A DNA stretch of 54,311 nt. Origin: Pyrinomonadaceae bacterium. Its GTDB lineage: Bacteria; Acidobacteriota; Blastocatellia; Pyrinomonadales; Pyrinomonadaceae. The notes under the pieces are model-generated. The model ran no database searches. It was not told where the DNA came from and was given only the letters and a program-made list of their open reading frames with translations. Location of the stretch: NCBI GenBank assembly GCA_014534425.1, contig JACVRN010000024.1:1-54311 (forward strand), written 5' to 3'. A program made the translations under genes and the position numbers. Shown piece after piece: positions 16,233 to 24,116 of the stretch. How positions within the stretch are numbered: the stretch's first letter is position 1; the number at the start of each line of letters is the position of its first letter.

Positions 16233-17702
16233 TTATGATCTTGTTACCGGTCGCCATCTTCGCTCTAAGTATTCCGCGACGCGTGTGAGGGGGAAGGTCA
16301 GGAGCAGGTAGAAGATTGCTACGACGGGCCAGATGGTTAAAGGCGCGGCGTAGCGGCTGGCTAGCTCCTGTCCTGTGCGCGTCAACTCCGTCAGGCCGAT
16401 GATGGTGACGAGCGACGAGTCTTTCAAAAGCGCTATGCCTTCGTTAGTCAAAGGCGGGACGACGCGGCGGAAGGTTTGCGGCAGAATAATTCGGCGCATG
16501 GCCTGCGCGTAGGTCATCCCTAAGGAACGCGCAGCCTCCATCTGGCCCACGTCAATCGAGAGAATTCCGGCGCGGAAAATCTCTGAGATGTAGGCTGCGG
16601 AGTTTAGCGTCAGGGCGATGATGCCGCTCCAGAAGGCCGGAATGTTGACGCCGAAGGACGGCAGCACAAAATAGATGAAGAGTATCTGAACGAGCAGGGG
16701 CGTGCCGCGCATCACTTCCACGTAAACGGCTGCGGGCGCTGCCAGAATCTTTGAGGACTGCACGCGCGCCAGCGCCAGCAGCAAGCCAACGGGAAGGCCG
16801 AAGGCAAGGCTGAGGATGGCGAGCCGCGCCGTCAGCCAGAGGCCCGAAAGGAAGAGTCGCCACAGGCGGCGAACGAGGTCGAAGTTAAAAGCTCTTGAGC
16901 CTGCTCCGCCGCCGGTCGTCTGAGCCAGCGCTCGCTCCGCCGCCTCTCCGAACCATTTTTCGTGGATGCGGTTGTACTCCCCGGAGTCCTCTATGCGCCA
17001 CAGGGCGGCGTTGATGGCGCGGCGCAAGTCGTCGCTCCCCTGCGCCAGAGCGATGCCGAATTTCTCGTCCGTGAAGCGCCGCCCGACCGTCTTCAACTGA
17101 CGAAAGCTCTGAAAGATCATCCACTTCAAAACGGGCGCGTCGCCGACCACGGCGTCAATGCGCTTGTTCTGCAAGTCCTGAAGCGCAAGGTCAATCGTGT
17201 TGTATTTTTCTACCTGAACGCCCGCGCGCTTCTCCAGGTCATATTGCGCCGTAGTGTTAATCTGCACGCCGACTTTCTTGCCAGTAAGGTCGTCGGGCAC
17301 GTTGATGTTCTGCGTGTCCTGACGTACGGCGATTAGCTGGCCCGAATCGTAGTAAGGCTCTGAGAAGAGCATGGAGGCGGAGCGTTCAGGCGTGATGGTC
17401 ACGGATGACATGACGGCATCGAACGAGCCGTTTTGAAGCGCGGGGAAGATGCCGTCAAAGCCTGCGTTGATAAAGGTGGCGCGCACGCCCATCTCGCGCG
17501 CTATGGCCTCGCCAAGCTCTATGTCGAAGCCCGTGAAGGTGCCGCCCTCAGCCGTCTCGAACGGCGGATAGGTGGCGTCCGTGCCGATTCTCAACTCGCC
17601 ATTTTTTCGCACACGCTCCAGCGCCGACTGAGCGAAAGAGGGCGCGGGCAGAAACAGTAGAAGAAGAAAGATAGCAACGGCGCGGCTGATGATGTGCTTC
17701 AT
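16233..17702 (-). CDS. Amino-acid ABC transporter: fused substrate-binding protein and permease
   Basis: 489 aa. A signal-like N-terminus ends in PAPSFAQ. A family-3 solute-binding domain spans about 28-255 (LRIGTDATYPPFETAEGGTF, GFDIELGEAIAREMG, MSSVTITPERS). A HisM/GlnP-type permease with about four to five membrane helices follows at 273-489, with the EAARSLGMTYAQAMRRIILPQ coupling motif that docks the ATPase. Such fusions are known for glutamine/glutamate-type importers. The ATPase gene lies 12 bp upstream on the same strand, so the two form an operon. The substrate is probably a polar amino acid. Confidence 0.93.
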   Translation of the reverse strand: MKHIISRAVAIFLLLLFLPAPSFAQSALERVRKNGELRIGTDATYPPFETAEGGTFTGFDIELGEAIAREMGVRATFINAGFDGIFPALQNGSFDAVMSSVTITPERSASMLFSEPYYDSGQLIAVRQDTQNINVPDDLTGKKVGVQINTTAQYDLEKRAGVQVEKYNTIDLALQDLQNKRIDAVVGDAPVLKWMIFQSFRQLKTVGRRFTDEKFGIALAQGSDDLRRAINAALWRIEDSGEYNRIHEKWFGEAAERALAQTTGGGAGSRAFNFDLVRRLWRLFLSGLWLTARLAILSLAFGLPVGLLLALARVQSSKILAAPAAVYVEVMRGTPLLVQILFIYFVLPSFGVNIPAFWSGIIALTLNSAAYISEIFRAGILSIDVGQMEAARSLGMTYAQAMRRIILPQTFRRVVPPLTNEGIALLKDSSLVTIIGLTELTRTGQELASRYAAPLTIWPVVAIFYLLLTFPLTRVAEYLERRWRPVTRS

Positions 17703-17714
17703 TTGGATTTAGTC

Positions 17715-18563
17715 TCACTCTTCCTGTCCGAGGGATAAACGCGTGCCTTTGTCTGCGACCTCTTCCACCTTCCCTTCGCTCGCGTCAGCTTCATTGCCCG
17801 CCTCGTCTTCATCCTGAAAGCTTCGCATAAAGGCGCGCGTCTCTTCCTTCTGCGGGCGGCCAAAGACCTCTTCGGGCGTGCCAGCCTCAACGGCGTGGCC
17901 GCCTTCGAAGTAGATGACCTGATCCGAGATGCGGCGCGCGAAGTTCATGTCGTGTGAGACGACCACGATTGTCTTGCCAAGGTCGTCGAGCGCGCGGAAC
18001 ATGCGCGCGACTTCCTGTATAAGCTGCGGGTCAAGCGCGCTCGTAGGCTCGTCAAAGAGAATCACGTCCGGCTCCATAGCCAGCGCCCGCGCAATCGCCA
18101 CGCGCTGTTGCTGTCCGCCGGAAAGCTGCGCCGGATAAAACTCCTCTTTGGCCGACAGCCCTACCTTGCTCAGATAATGGCGCGCGACTTCCTCAGCCTC
18201 TTTACGCGGCAGACCTTTGACTGTGACGGGCGCTTCTATGGCGTTGCCTAAGACGGTCAGGTGCGGGAAGAGGTTGAAGTTCTGAAAGACTATGCCCACG
18301 TGTGCGCGCAGGCGGCGGGTTAAATCCTTCTCTTCGGCAGCCGTGAGCTTTTTATCCTCTGTGCCGAGGACTTCGACTCCGGCTATGTTCATGCGGCCAC
18401 GGTCGAACTTCTCCAGCCGGTTCATGCAGCGCAGCATGGTTGATTTGCCGCAGCCCGACGGGCCAAGGATGGTTGTCAGTTGGCCTTCTTCTATCTGGAA
18501 CGTGGCGTTGTTAAGGACTGTGTTCGGGCCGTAACGCTTGACGACATTCGTGACTTCTATCAA
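17715..18563 (-). CDS. Amino-acid ABC transporter ATP-binding protein
   Basis: 282 aa. Walker A GPSGCGKST, the Q-loop region FQNFNLFPHLTVLGN, signature LSGGQQQRVAIARAL, Walker B VILFDEPTSALD and the H-loop VVSHDM are all present. This is the GlnQ/HisP type that powers polar amino-acid import. An acidic C-terminal tail of about 30 residues (DEDEAGNEADASEGKVEEV) exceeds the usual 240-250-aa length. It is the first gene of a two-gene operon with the fused binding protein-permease. Confidence 0.95.
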   Translation of the reverse strand: MIEVTNVVKRYGPNTVLNNATFQIEEGQLTTILGPSGCGKSTMLRCMNRLEKFDRGRMNIAGVEVLGTEDKKLTAAEEKDLTRRLRAHVGIVFQNFNLFPHLTVLGNAIEAPVTVKGLPRKEAEEVARHYLSKVGLSAKEEFYPAQLSGGQQQRVAIARALAMEPDVILFDEPTSALDPQLIQEVARMFRALDDLGKTIVVVSHDMNFARRISDQVIYFEGGHAVEAGTPEEVFGRPQKEETRAFMRSFQDEDEAGNEADASEGKVEEVADKGTRLSLGQEE

Positions 18564-18698
18564 CTCGACTCGGTCTCCTCGATTCGGGGTTACGGACGTG
18601 TGCGGCGGAGTTTGGCACAGTATAAGACAAAAGAAAAGAGGTCAGAGGTCATCTGCTCTTTGCCTTTTTACTTTTGCCTTATAGAATACGGTTCGCTC

Positions 18699-19481
18699 AT
18701 GAGTCGCTCGAAAAACTTTGCCGTTTACGAGAACCTGGACACGTCCTTCGTCAATCTGGGCGCGCTCCTGCGCTATCTTCAGCAGAAGGACTTTACAGGG
18801 CACGTGCGTGTAGAGATGGGCGACTACCGTGCAGAGGTTCTGCTGCACGCGGGAGAGCGACCGCAGTGCAGAGAGTTGGACACCGTTACGGGACGCGAGG
18901 GCGAGGGCGAAGCCGCGCTGCAAAGGTTGCTGGTGCGCGCGTCGGAGGCGGGCGGGCTAATCAGCGTCTACGGGAATGAAGACGAAGACGCTGACGCGTT
19001 TGAAGAGCAACAAGACTCGCATCAGACACCGCAGGCCGATGCGGCTGGCGCTGCTGCGGGCAGGGAAGCTTCGGGTGAAGAGCTTGACTGGCATGGACTC
19101 CTGCGCGCGAGCGCCGACTTGATTGCCTGCGTAGAGCGCACGGCGCACGCTCTGGGCGTGAATTTCGATGCGCTGTTTCGCGCGGCGCGGATGGAGCTTG
19201 CGGACGACTACTCTTTTCTTGATCCGAACGGCGGCACGTTCAGGTACTTGAACCACGAGATAGAGCTTTATTCAAGCCCGAATGCACGCGTATTCGTCTC
19301 TGGTCTTTCGGAGGCGCTGCGCCGGGTGGTGGAAAAACTGGCGACCGTGCGCCGCGCAGCCAGCACACGCGAGCGCGTGGCCCTTGAACTGGCCGTGCTT
19401 GCACGCCGCCACAAGCGACAACTCGAATACTTCGGCTTCATGCAACAGCTTGACCGCATTGCCGGAACTAGAGTGATATAA
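18699..19481 (+). CDS. Uncharacterised cytoplasmic protein (possible DUF4388-like head)
   Basis: About 260 aa from the ATG at 18699 (MSRSKNFAVYENLDTSFVNL). The frame stays open back to 18480, but that region overlaps the divergent ATPase gene and a Lys/Gln-coding low-complexity stretch. Residues 10-90 (GALLRYLQQKDFTGHVRVEM, AEVLLHAGERPQC) resemble the one-barrel PATAN/DUF4388 modules seen in bacterial signalling proteins. An acidic, Ala-rich linker at about 90-130 leads to a helical C-terminal half. No catalytic motif is visible, and there is no strong ribosome site. Confidence 0.65.
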   Translation: MSRSKNFAVYENLDTSFVNLGALLRYLQQKDFTGHVRVEMGDYRAEVLLHAGERPQCRELDTVTGREGEGEAALQRLLVRASEAGGLISVYGNEDEDADAFEEQQDSHQTPQADAAGAAAGREASGEELDWHGLLRASADLIACVERTAHALGVNFDALFRAARMELADDYSFLDPNGGTFRYLNHEIELYSSPNARVFVSGLSEALRRVVEKLATVRRAASTRERVALELAVLARRHKRQLEYFGFMQQLDRIAGTRVI

Positions 19482-19606
19482 AAGCTGTCAGCTATCAGCC
19501 GTCAGCTTTCAGCTTCTTTTGTTTGGTTCTGTTTTAGGTTGAAAGGATGCTCTCAGGCTTAAATGCAATTGCTGATTGCTGAGCGCTGATAGCTGACAGC
19601 TTTTAT
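19478..19606. repeat. Perfect 22-bp inverted repeat of CAGCTATCAGC words spanning a stop and a start codon
   Basis: The arms at 19478-19499 and 19585-19606 are exact reverse complements, extended inward by further CAGC words. The left arm contains the stop codon of the upstream gene and the right arm contains the ATG of the GDT1-like gene. Same word family as 3591-3664. Confidence 0.85.
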
Positions 19607-19880
19607 GTTTAAATGGACTGCATTCTGGACGACTTTTGGCGCGCTGTTTCTGGCGGAGATGGGCGATAAGACGCAGTTGGCCGCGATAACGTTCGCGGCA
19701 CAGACTCGCTCGCCGCTCTCTGTTTTCCTGGGGGCGGCGCTCGCTCTGGCTTTGGTCTCTTTGATAGGCGTTGCGGTCGGCTCCGTGCTCGGCGAGTACC
19801 TGTCCGAAAACATCCTACGCAAAGTAGCCGCCGCCGCGTTCATAGTGATAGGTGTTCTCATGCTCTGGGGAAAAATGTGA
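19605..19880 (+). CDS. GDT1/TMEM165 (UPF0016) family half-size cation transporter
   Basis: A 91-aa membrane protein with three hydrophobic segments and the family motif E-x-G-D-K-T in FLAEMGDKTQLA. Full family members have two such repeats; this single-repeat form would work as a dimer or with a partner. GDT1/MneA-type proteins export Mn2+ or exchange Ca2+/H+. No second half-size gene is adjacent. The start codon lies inside the arm of an inverted repeat, so a folded leader could affect translation. Confidence 0.87.
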   Translation: MFKWTAFWTTFGALFLAEMGDKTQLAAITFAAQTRSPLSVFLGAALALALVSLIGVAVGSVLGEYLSENILRKVAAAAFIVIGVLMLWGKM

Positions 19881-19902
19881 AGGGACGGAACTCATTAATC
19901 CT

Positions 19903-20868
19903 ATGTACCCATTCCGAAATATTCTGTTTCCGACCGATTTTACGTCGCACGCCCGCGCGGCTTTGAAGTACGCGGCGGCCTTTGCGCGCGAGGGCGCGGG
20001 GCGCGTGGTGCTCTTCAGCGTGCAGGGCGGCACTGTTCCGGCTAATCTACTGACGCTGCCGGAGCGCATCTTTGAAGAGATGGATAAGCGCTGGCTCAGA
20101 CAGTTGCGCGCGGATGTCCACGACGTTCTGGCAGACCCTCTGCTCGCCGGTCTTGAGGTGGAGCCTATCATCGTGGAGGGCGAGCCTGCGCCTGAGATTG
20201 CGCGTGCCGCTCACGAGTTCGGCATAGACCTGGTGACGATTGTGACGCACGGTCGTCAAGGGCTGTCGCGTGCGCTCTGGGGTTCCACAGCCGAAGAGAT
20301 AATCGCGGAAGCGCCCTGTCCTGTTCTGACGATTCGCCCGCCGCAGAGAGATTTCGTGGAGCATCGCGGCGCTAACACAGAGATTCGATTGAACCGCGTG
20401 CTGCTGGCTACGAACTTTCGCCCGACCGCCAACGCCGCTACACAGATGGCAGTCGCTCTGGCCGCGCGCACGGGCGCAGAGCTTCACGCCATCTATGTCA
20501 TCAGCGATTACGTCGGCCAGATGGCGGAGATGTTTCCAGAGGCTAGCGGCCCGCCGCTCTCACGCCTGCGCGACTATGTTAACGAGCGCATGCTCAACTT
20601 CGTGAGCGAGAACGGAGGGCGCGCGACCACGCACATAGCCGAAGGTCGTCCCTACGAAGAGATAGTGCGGCTCGCTATGGAAGCAGATTTCGATTTGATA
20701 GTGATAGGGACGAGCGTTCACGCCTCACTCTTTGGCGGCGCGCCCGTCCTGGGGCCGGACATAGAGCGCGTGGTGAGAAACGCTCCGTGCCCAGTGCTCT
20801 CCGTCCCTTCAGGCCGCGTAGTCACCCCGCAAGCCATACGCGTCACCGAGCCTGTTCCGCAGACGTGA
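19903..20868 (+). CDS. Tandem universal stress protein (two Usp domains)
   Basis: About 321 aa from the ATG at 19903, preceded by AAGGGACGG. Domain 1 (about 1-150) starts FRNILFPTDFTSHARAALKY and has VTHGRQGLSRALWGSTAEEI. Domain 2 (about 165-310) starts LNRVLLATNFRPTANA and ends with IVIGTSVHASLFGG and VVRNAPCPVLSVP. The G-x2-G-x9-GS/T nucleotide motif is reasonable in domain 1 and degenerate in domain 2. Usp proteins bind ATP or other small ligands and promote survival under stress. The gene follows the GDT1-like gene closely and may be co-transcribed. Confidence 0.93.
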   Translation: MYPFRNILFPTDFTSHARAALKYAAAFAREGAGRVVLFSVQGGTVPANLLTLPERIFEEMDKRWLRQLRADVHDVLADPLLAGLEVEPIIVEGEPAPEIARAAHEFGIDLVTIVTHGRQGLSRALWGSTAEEIIAEAPCPVLTIRPPQRDFVEHRGANTEIRLNRVLLATNFRPTANAATQMAVALAARTGAELHAIYVISDYVGQMAEMFPEASGPPLSRLRDYVNERMLNFVSENGGRATTHIAEGRPYEEIVRLAMEADFDLIVIGTSVHASLFGGAPVLGPDIERVVRNAPCPVLSVPSGRVVTPQAIRVTEPVPQT

Positions 20869-20875
20869 AAAGAAG

Positions 20876-20930
20876 AAATGGTGAATGGTGAATGGAGAAA
20901 AGCAGTTCTTCCATTCACCATTCACCATTT
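20876..20930. repeat. Perfect 21-bp hairpin of AATGGTG words
   Basis: Arms at 20876-20896 and 20910-20930 are exact reverse complements, each a tandem of AATGGTG with a 13-nt loop. It lies between the convergent Usp gene and the first rhodanese gene and may act as a transcription boundary. Confidence 0.88.
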
Positions 20931-20945
20931 ACTATTTACTCGCTT

Positions 20946-21410
20946 TTACTTTCCGCTCTCCATAGGAAAGCCCGCGCTCTTCCAGGCGTTGGTTCCGCCC
21001 AGGAGCGCTGCCACATTGTCGAAGCCGGATTTTTGAAGCGTCTGCGCCGCACGGGCGCTGGAGTGTTCAGCCGGTCAAGAACAGTAGAGGACTATCAGCT
21101 TGTCCTTGGGAAGCTCGCCTGCACGCGCGCTCAACTCTTTTTCGGGAATGTCCAGCGCGCCCTTGATGTGCTCCGGCTTGTAAGCGTCCGTGCCGCGCAC
21201 GTCAACTATCACGGCCTTGTTCTGCTCCAGCATGTCGCGCAGTTCACCCACGGTCACACGCTTCACGTTATCCGGCGAAATATTGCGCGCCGTCCCCGGA
21301 GCATTAGCCGCGCCCGCACCGGCAGGCAGATTACTATTACGATTGCATCCCGCAATCATCGCCGCAGCCAGCAACAACAATGCTCCCGCCAGCAAACCCC
21401 AAAGACGCAT
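20946..21410 (-). CDS. Rhodanese-like lipoprotein with in-frame TGA: probable selenocysteine (copy A)
   Basis: ATG at 21410 follows GGAGG. Residues 1-22 form a lipoprotein signal (LLLLAAAMIAGC). A rhodanese domain follows: VTVGELRDMLEQNKAVIVDV, RGTDAYKPEHIKGALDIPE, DKLIVLYCS, then TGA (21075-21077, residue 112), then PAEHSSARAAQTLQ and AALLGGTNAWKSAGFP to TAA. The sequence after TGA is typical for the family and is needed to complete the fold. The TGA occupies the second Cys position of the Y-C-x-C active loop. Reading it as selenocysteine gives 154 aa. The product would face the periplasm and handle sulfur or selenium. It is downstream of copy B on the same strand. Confidence 0.85.
21044..21058 (-). 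promoter_or_regulatory. Candidate bacterial SECIS hairpin, rhodanese A
   Basis: On the minus strand GCGCC pairs with GGCGC around the loop CGTGC. The stem begins 16 nt after the TGA, so the loop begins 21 nt after it. A G lies in the first two loop bases. This fits published criteria for bacterial SECIS elements. Confidence 0.65.
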
Positions 21411-21426
21411 TCGACAAACCTCCAAA

Positions 21427-21503
21427 AACAGTTTTCAATTTTGAGTTTTCAGAAAAGAGCAACTTGCTTTTAACTGAAAACTGATTACTGAAAACTGCTC
21501 TTT
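21427..21503. repeat. Hairpin of GTTTTCAG/CTGAAAAC words between the rhodanese genes
   Basis: The left arm carries CAGTTTTCAATTTTGAG and GTTTTCAGAAAAGAGC. The right arm carries GCTCTTTACTTT and ACTGAAAACTGATTACTG in complementary order. The right end overlaps the stop codon of rhodanese B. Confidence 0.65.
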
Positions 21504-21981
21504 ACTTTTTCTCCACGGGGAATCCCGCTCGTTCCCAGGCTGCGTAGCCGCCGAGGAGTGCGGCTGCGTTTTCGAAACCCTTCTGCTTGATGTCCTGCAC
21601 CGCACGGGCGCTGGTGTGCTCGTTCGGTCAAGAACAGTAGGTGACTATGAGCTTGTCTTTAGGCAGTTCTTTGGTGCGATTTGCTATCTCGTTTTCAGGA
21701 ATCGAGACGGCACCCTTGATGTGACCTGCCTTGTAAGCATCCGTGCCGCGCACGTCGACGACTATGGCCGTGCCTTTGTCTAAAGCCGCGCGAAGCTCTT
21801 CGACCGTCACGCGCCGCACTCCGTCCGATGGAGTCTGCTGCGCCTGTGCCTGCTCCGCCGTTTCCATAGGCTGCGACGGCTGCGATGTGTTAGCGCTATC
21901 TCTTTTATTGCCGGAGCCGACTGCAAGTATAACCACCAGGGCGACGAGCAGCAGCGCCGATGCGAGGATTAGAGTACGCAT
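21502..21981 (-). CDS. Membrane-anchored rhodanese with in-frame TGA: probable selenocysteine (copy B)
   Basis: ATG at 21981 follows AAGGAGG. Residues 1-22 form an uncleaved or signal anchor (RTLILASALLLVALVVILAV), followed by a Ser/Gln-rich linker. The rhodanese domain runs VTVEELRAALDKGTAIVVDV, RGTDAYKAGHIKGAVSIPE, DKLIVTYCS, TGA (21628-21630, residue 118), PNEHTSARAVQDIKQKGFE, AALLGGYAAWERAGFP, TAA. The codon after YCS is TGA in exactly the position seen in copies A and C. Full read-through gives 159 aa. It shares a 227-bp divergent region with the sulfate-type transporter operon, so co-regulation by sulfur or selenium supply is plausible. Confidence 0.85.
21597..21611 (-). promoter_or_regulatory. 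Candidate bacterial SECIS hairpin, rhodanese B
   Basis: On the minus strand GCGCC pairs with GGTGC (one G-U pair) around the loop CGTGC, 16 nt after the TGA. The base change relative to copy A keeps pairing. Confidence 0.65.
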
Positions 21982-22208
21982 TCTTTTTAACCTCCTTCCA
22001 GCAATAGTTCTATCATGTTCTGTGCCCGCACCGCAAAAGCATAGGGTCAGTCGGCAGATTATTCTTTGGTTACAAGGACTTAATTTTCTCTTCAAAAACC
22101 TTCCCGAAACGGCAAAGGTGTGCTATAGACCGAGCTTAATTTTTAAAAATCCAGCAATAGTTTCAGGTCGGCGGGAGTAAGAGAGCGGAGGCATTGGAAG
22201 AGAAGCCT

Positions 22209-23255
22209 ATGTCGTGGCGAAGTTTACTCATTTTCGGGGTGCGCCTCTCGTGTGCAGCGCTCGTGCTCTCGGTTCTGCTCGTGGCGAACAGTTGTCTTCC
22301 GCAAGCGCCCACGACCGCAGGCGGGCGGAACCTGACCGTCTACGGCTTCTCCGTCATGAAGGAGTCTCTGGAGAAGGCAATCTTTCCGGCCTTCGCCGCC
22401 AAGTGGAAGCAGGAGCACGGCGAGGATGTAAAGTTCACTTCCAGCTTCGCGGGGTCTGAGACGGTCACGAACCAGATCATTCAGGGCGTCGAAGCGGACG
22501 TTGCCATTCTCTCCATAGAGCGCGACGTTGACCGCCTGAAGCCTGGCGGCTTTGTGACTTCAGACTGGCGTCAACTGCCCGCGCAGGGCATCGTCAACAA
22601 GACGCCCTTCGTCATACTGGTGCGGCGCGGCAATCCAAAAGGCATTCACGATTTTCCAGACCTCGCCAAGCCCGGAGTCCGTGTCATTCATCCAGACCCA
22701 GTATCTTCCGGCGGCGCGCAGTGGTCTATACTTGCAATCTACGGCTCAGAGCTAATCAAGTCCGAGAAGGAGACGGGCAAGCGCGACGAGGCACGCGCGC
22801 TCAACACTCTCCGAGCCATCTGGCGCAACGTCATAGCCACGCCCGGCTCCGCGCGCGAAGCCCGCACACAGTTCGAGACGGGCTATTCGGACGCGCTCAT
22901 CACCTACGAACTGGAAGCCATCCTGATGAAGCAGGCGCGTGCCGACGTTGAAATCGTAGTCCCGCAGGCGACCATCTTCAGCGAACACCCTACGGCCATC
23001 ATAGACCGCAACATCACTAATGAAGAGCGCCCCCTGGTCAACGCTTTTCTTCAATACCTCTGGACGGACGAAGCGCAGCGCGCCTTCGTCCAGTATCACT
23101 TCCGCTCCGTCACGAACGAAGAGCTAAACAAGGAGAACAAAGAGTTCGCCGAAATCAAGATGCCCTTCTACGTCAAAGACCTCGGCGGCTGGTCAAAAGC
23201 TTACCCTGAGATAATAGAGCGCATCTGGCGCGACCAGGTACAGAAAAGCAAGTGA
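22209..23255 (+). CDS. Sulfate-type ABC transporter substrate-binding lipoprotein
   Basis: About 348 aa from the ATG at 22209, preceded by GGAAGAG. A TTG at 22194 would add five residues. The signal ends in a lipobox-like LLVANSC. The sulfate/thiosulfate-binding family is indicated by LTVYGFSVMKESLEKAIFPAF, FTSSFAGSETVTNQIIQGVEADV, the ligand-loop HPDPVSSGGAQWSILAIYGS and YVKDLGGWSKAYPEI. It captures sulfate or a similar oxyanion outside the inner membrane. Such systems often also carry selenate. It starts a three-gene operon and diverges from the Sec-rhodanese genes. Confidence 0.9.
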   Translation: MSWRSLLIFGVRLSCAALVLSVLLVANSCLPQAPTTAGGRNLTVYGFSVMKESLEKAIFPAFAAKWKQEHGEDVKFTSSFAGSETVTNQIIQGVEADVAILSIERDVDRLKPGGFVTSDWRQLPAQGIVNKTPFVILVRRGNPKGIHDFPDLAKPGVRVIHPDPVSSGGAQWSILAIYGSELIKSEKETGKRDEARALNTLRAIWRNVIATPGSAREARTQFETGYSDALITYELEAILMKQARADVEIVVPQATIFSEHPTAIIDRNITNEERPLVNAFLQYLWTDEAQRAFVQYHFRSVTNEELNKENKEFAEIKMPFYVKDLGGWSKAYPEIIERIWRDQVQKSK

Positions 23256-23270
23256 ACTGAAGACTGAATT

Positions 23271-24104
23271 ATGAGTGCGACTGTCAGAGCGATGCGGCAT
23301 GTGAGGGGCTTTGATGTGGTGCGGCCCGTGAGTATTGGTGTGATGCTCGCAATCATGCTGCCGCTTGTGCTGTTACCTCTGGCTTCCATCTTCATCTTCG
23401 GGACGAACAAGGGATTGGGGAGTTTCTGGGCGGCTTTGACCGCGCCGGAGGCCATCTTTGCCTTAAAGCTCTCGATTGTGACCAGCTTTTGGGCGACCGT
23501 TTTCAACGTGCTGTTCGGTGTGCTGGGAGCTTACGTTCTCTCGCGTTACATGTTCTGGGGAAGGACGGCGCTGATTGTGACCATCTCGCTGCCGACGGCG
23601 ATTCCGACCGCCGTGGCGGGCTTCGCGCTGCTTCTGCTGTGGGGCAAGTACGGGATGATAGGCCAGTTTCTTTCCGAAGAGCACCAGATAATGTTCACGC
23701 CGTATGCCATCATCCTGGCAAACATCTTCGTCACGTTCCCGTTGGCCTTCGGCGTGCTGATGTCCGTCTTCGAGACCATGAGCCGTTCACTTGAAGAAGC
23801 CTCTGCGACAATAGGCGCGACACGCTGGCAGACCTTCTGGCATGTGACGCTGCCCTCGCTTCGCGGGGCCATAGTGACGGGCGCTCTTTTGACTTTCGCG
23901 CGGGCCATAGGTGAATTCGGCTCGACCATACTTGTCTCCGGCAACCTCGCCATGCGAACTCAGACCGCGCCGCTCTACATCTTCGCCAAGTTCAACGAGG
24001 GGCAGGTCGAGGCGGCCAACGCGGTCGCCATTGTGCTCGCGCTCTTTTCCTTCGTCATCTTCAGCATTCTCTTTTTCGCGCGCGACTGGCTGGACACGGA
24101 TTGA
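23271..24104 (+). CDS. Sulfate-type ABC transporter permease (single CysT/CysW-like subunit)
   Basis: A 277-aa protein with six membrane helices. The ATPase-docking loop reads EEASATIGATRWQTFWHVTLPS. The helices around LPTAIPTAVAGFALLLLWGK resemble CysT, while the tail FAKFNEGQVEAANAVAIVL resembles CysW. Classical sulfate importers need two permeases, CysT and CysW; only one lies between the binding protein and the ATPase here, so it probably forms a homodimer. It begins 16 bp after the binding-protein gene. Confidence 0.9.
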   Translation: MSATVRAMRHVRGFDVVRPVSIGVMLAIMLPLVLLPLASIFIFGTNKGLGSFWAALTAPEAIFALKLSIVTSFWATVFNVLFGVLGAYVLSRYMFWGRTALIVTISLPTAIPTAVAGFALLLLWGKYGMIGQFLSEEHQIMFTPYAIILANIFVTFPLAFGVLMSVFETMSRSLEEASATIGATRWQTFWHVTLPSLRGAIVTGALLTFARAIGEFGSTILVSGNLAMRTQTAPLYIFAKFNEGQVEAANAVAIVLALFSFVIFSILFFARDWLDTD

Positions 24105-24116
24105 GGTAAACGCTTT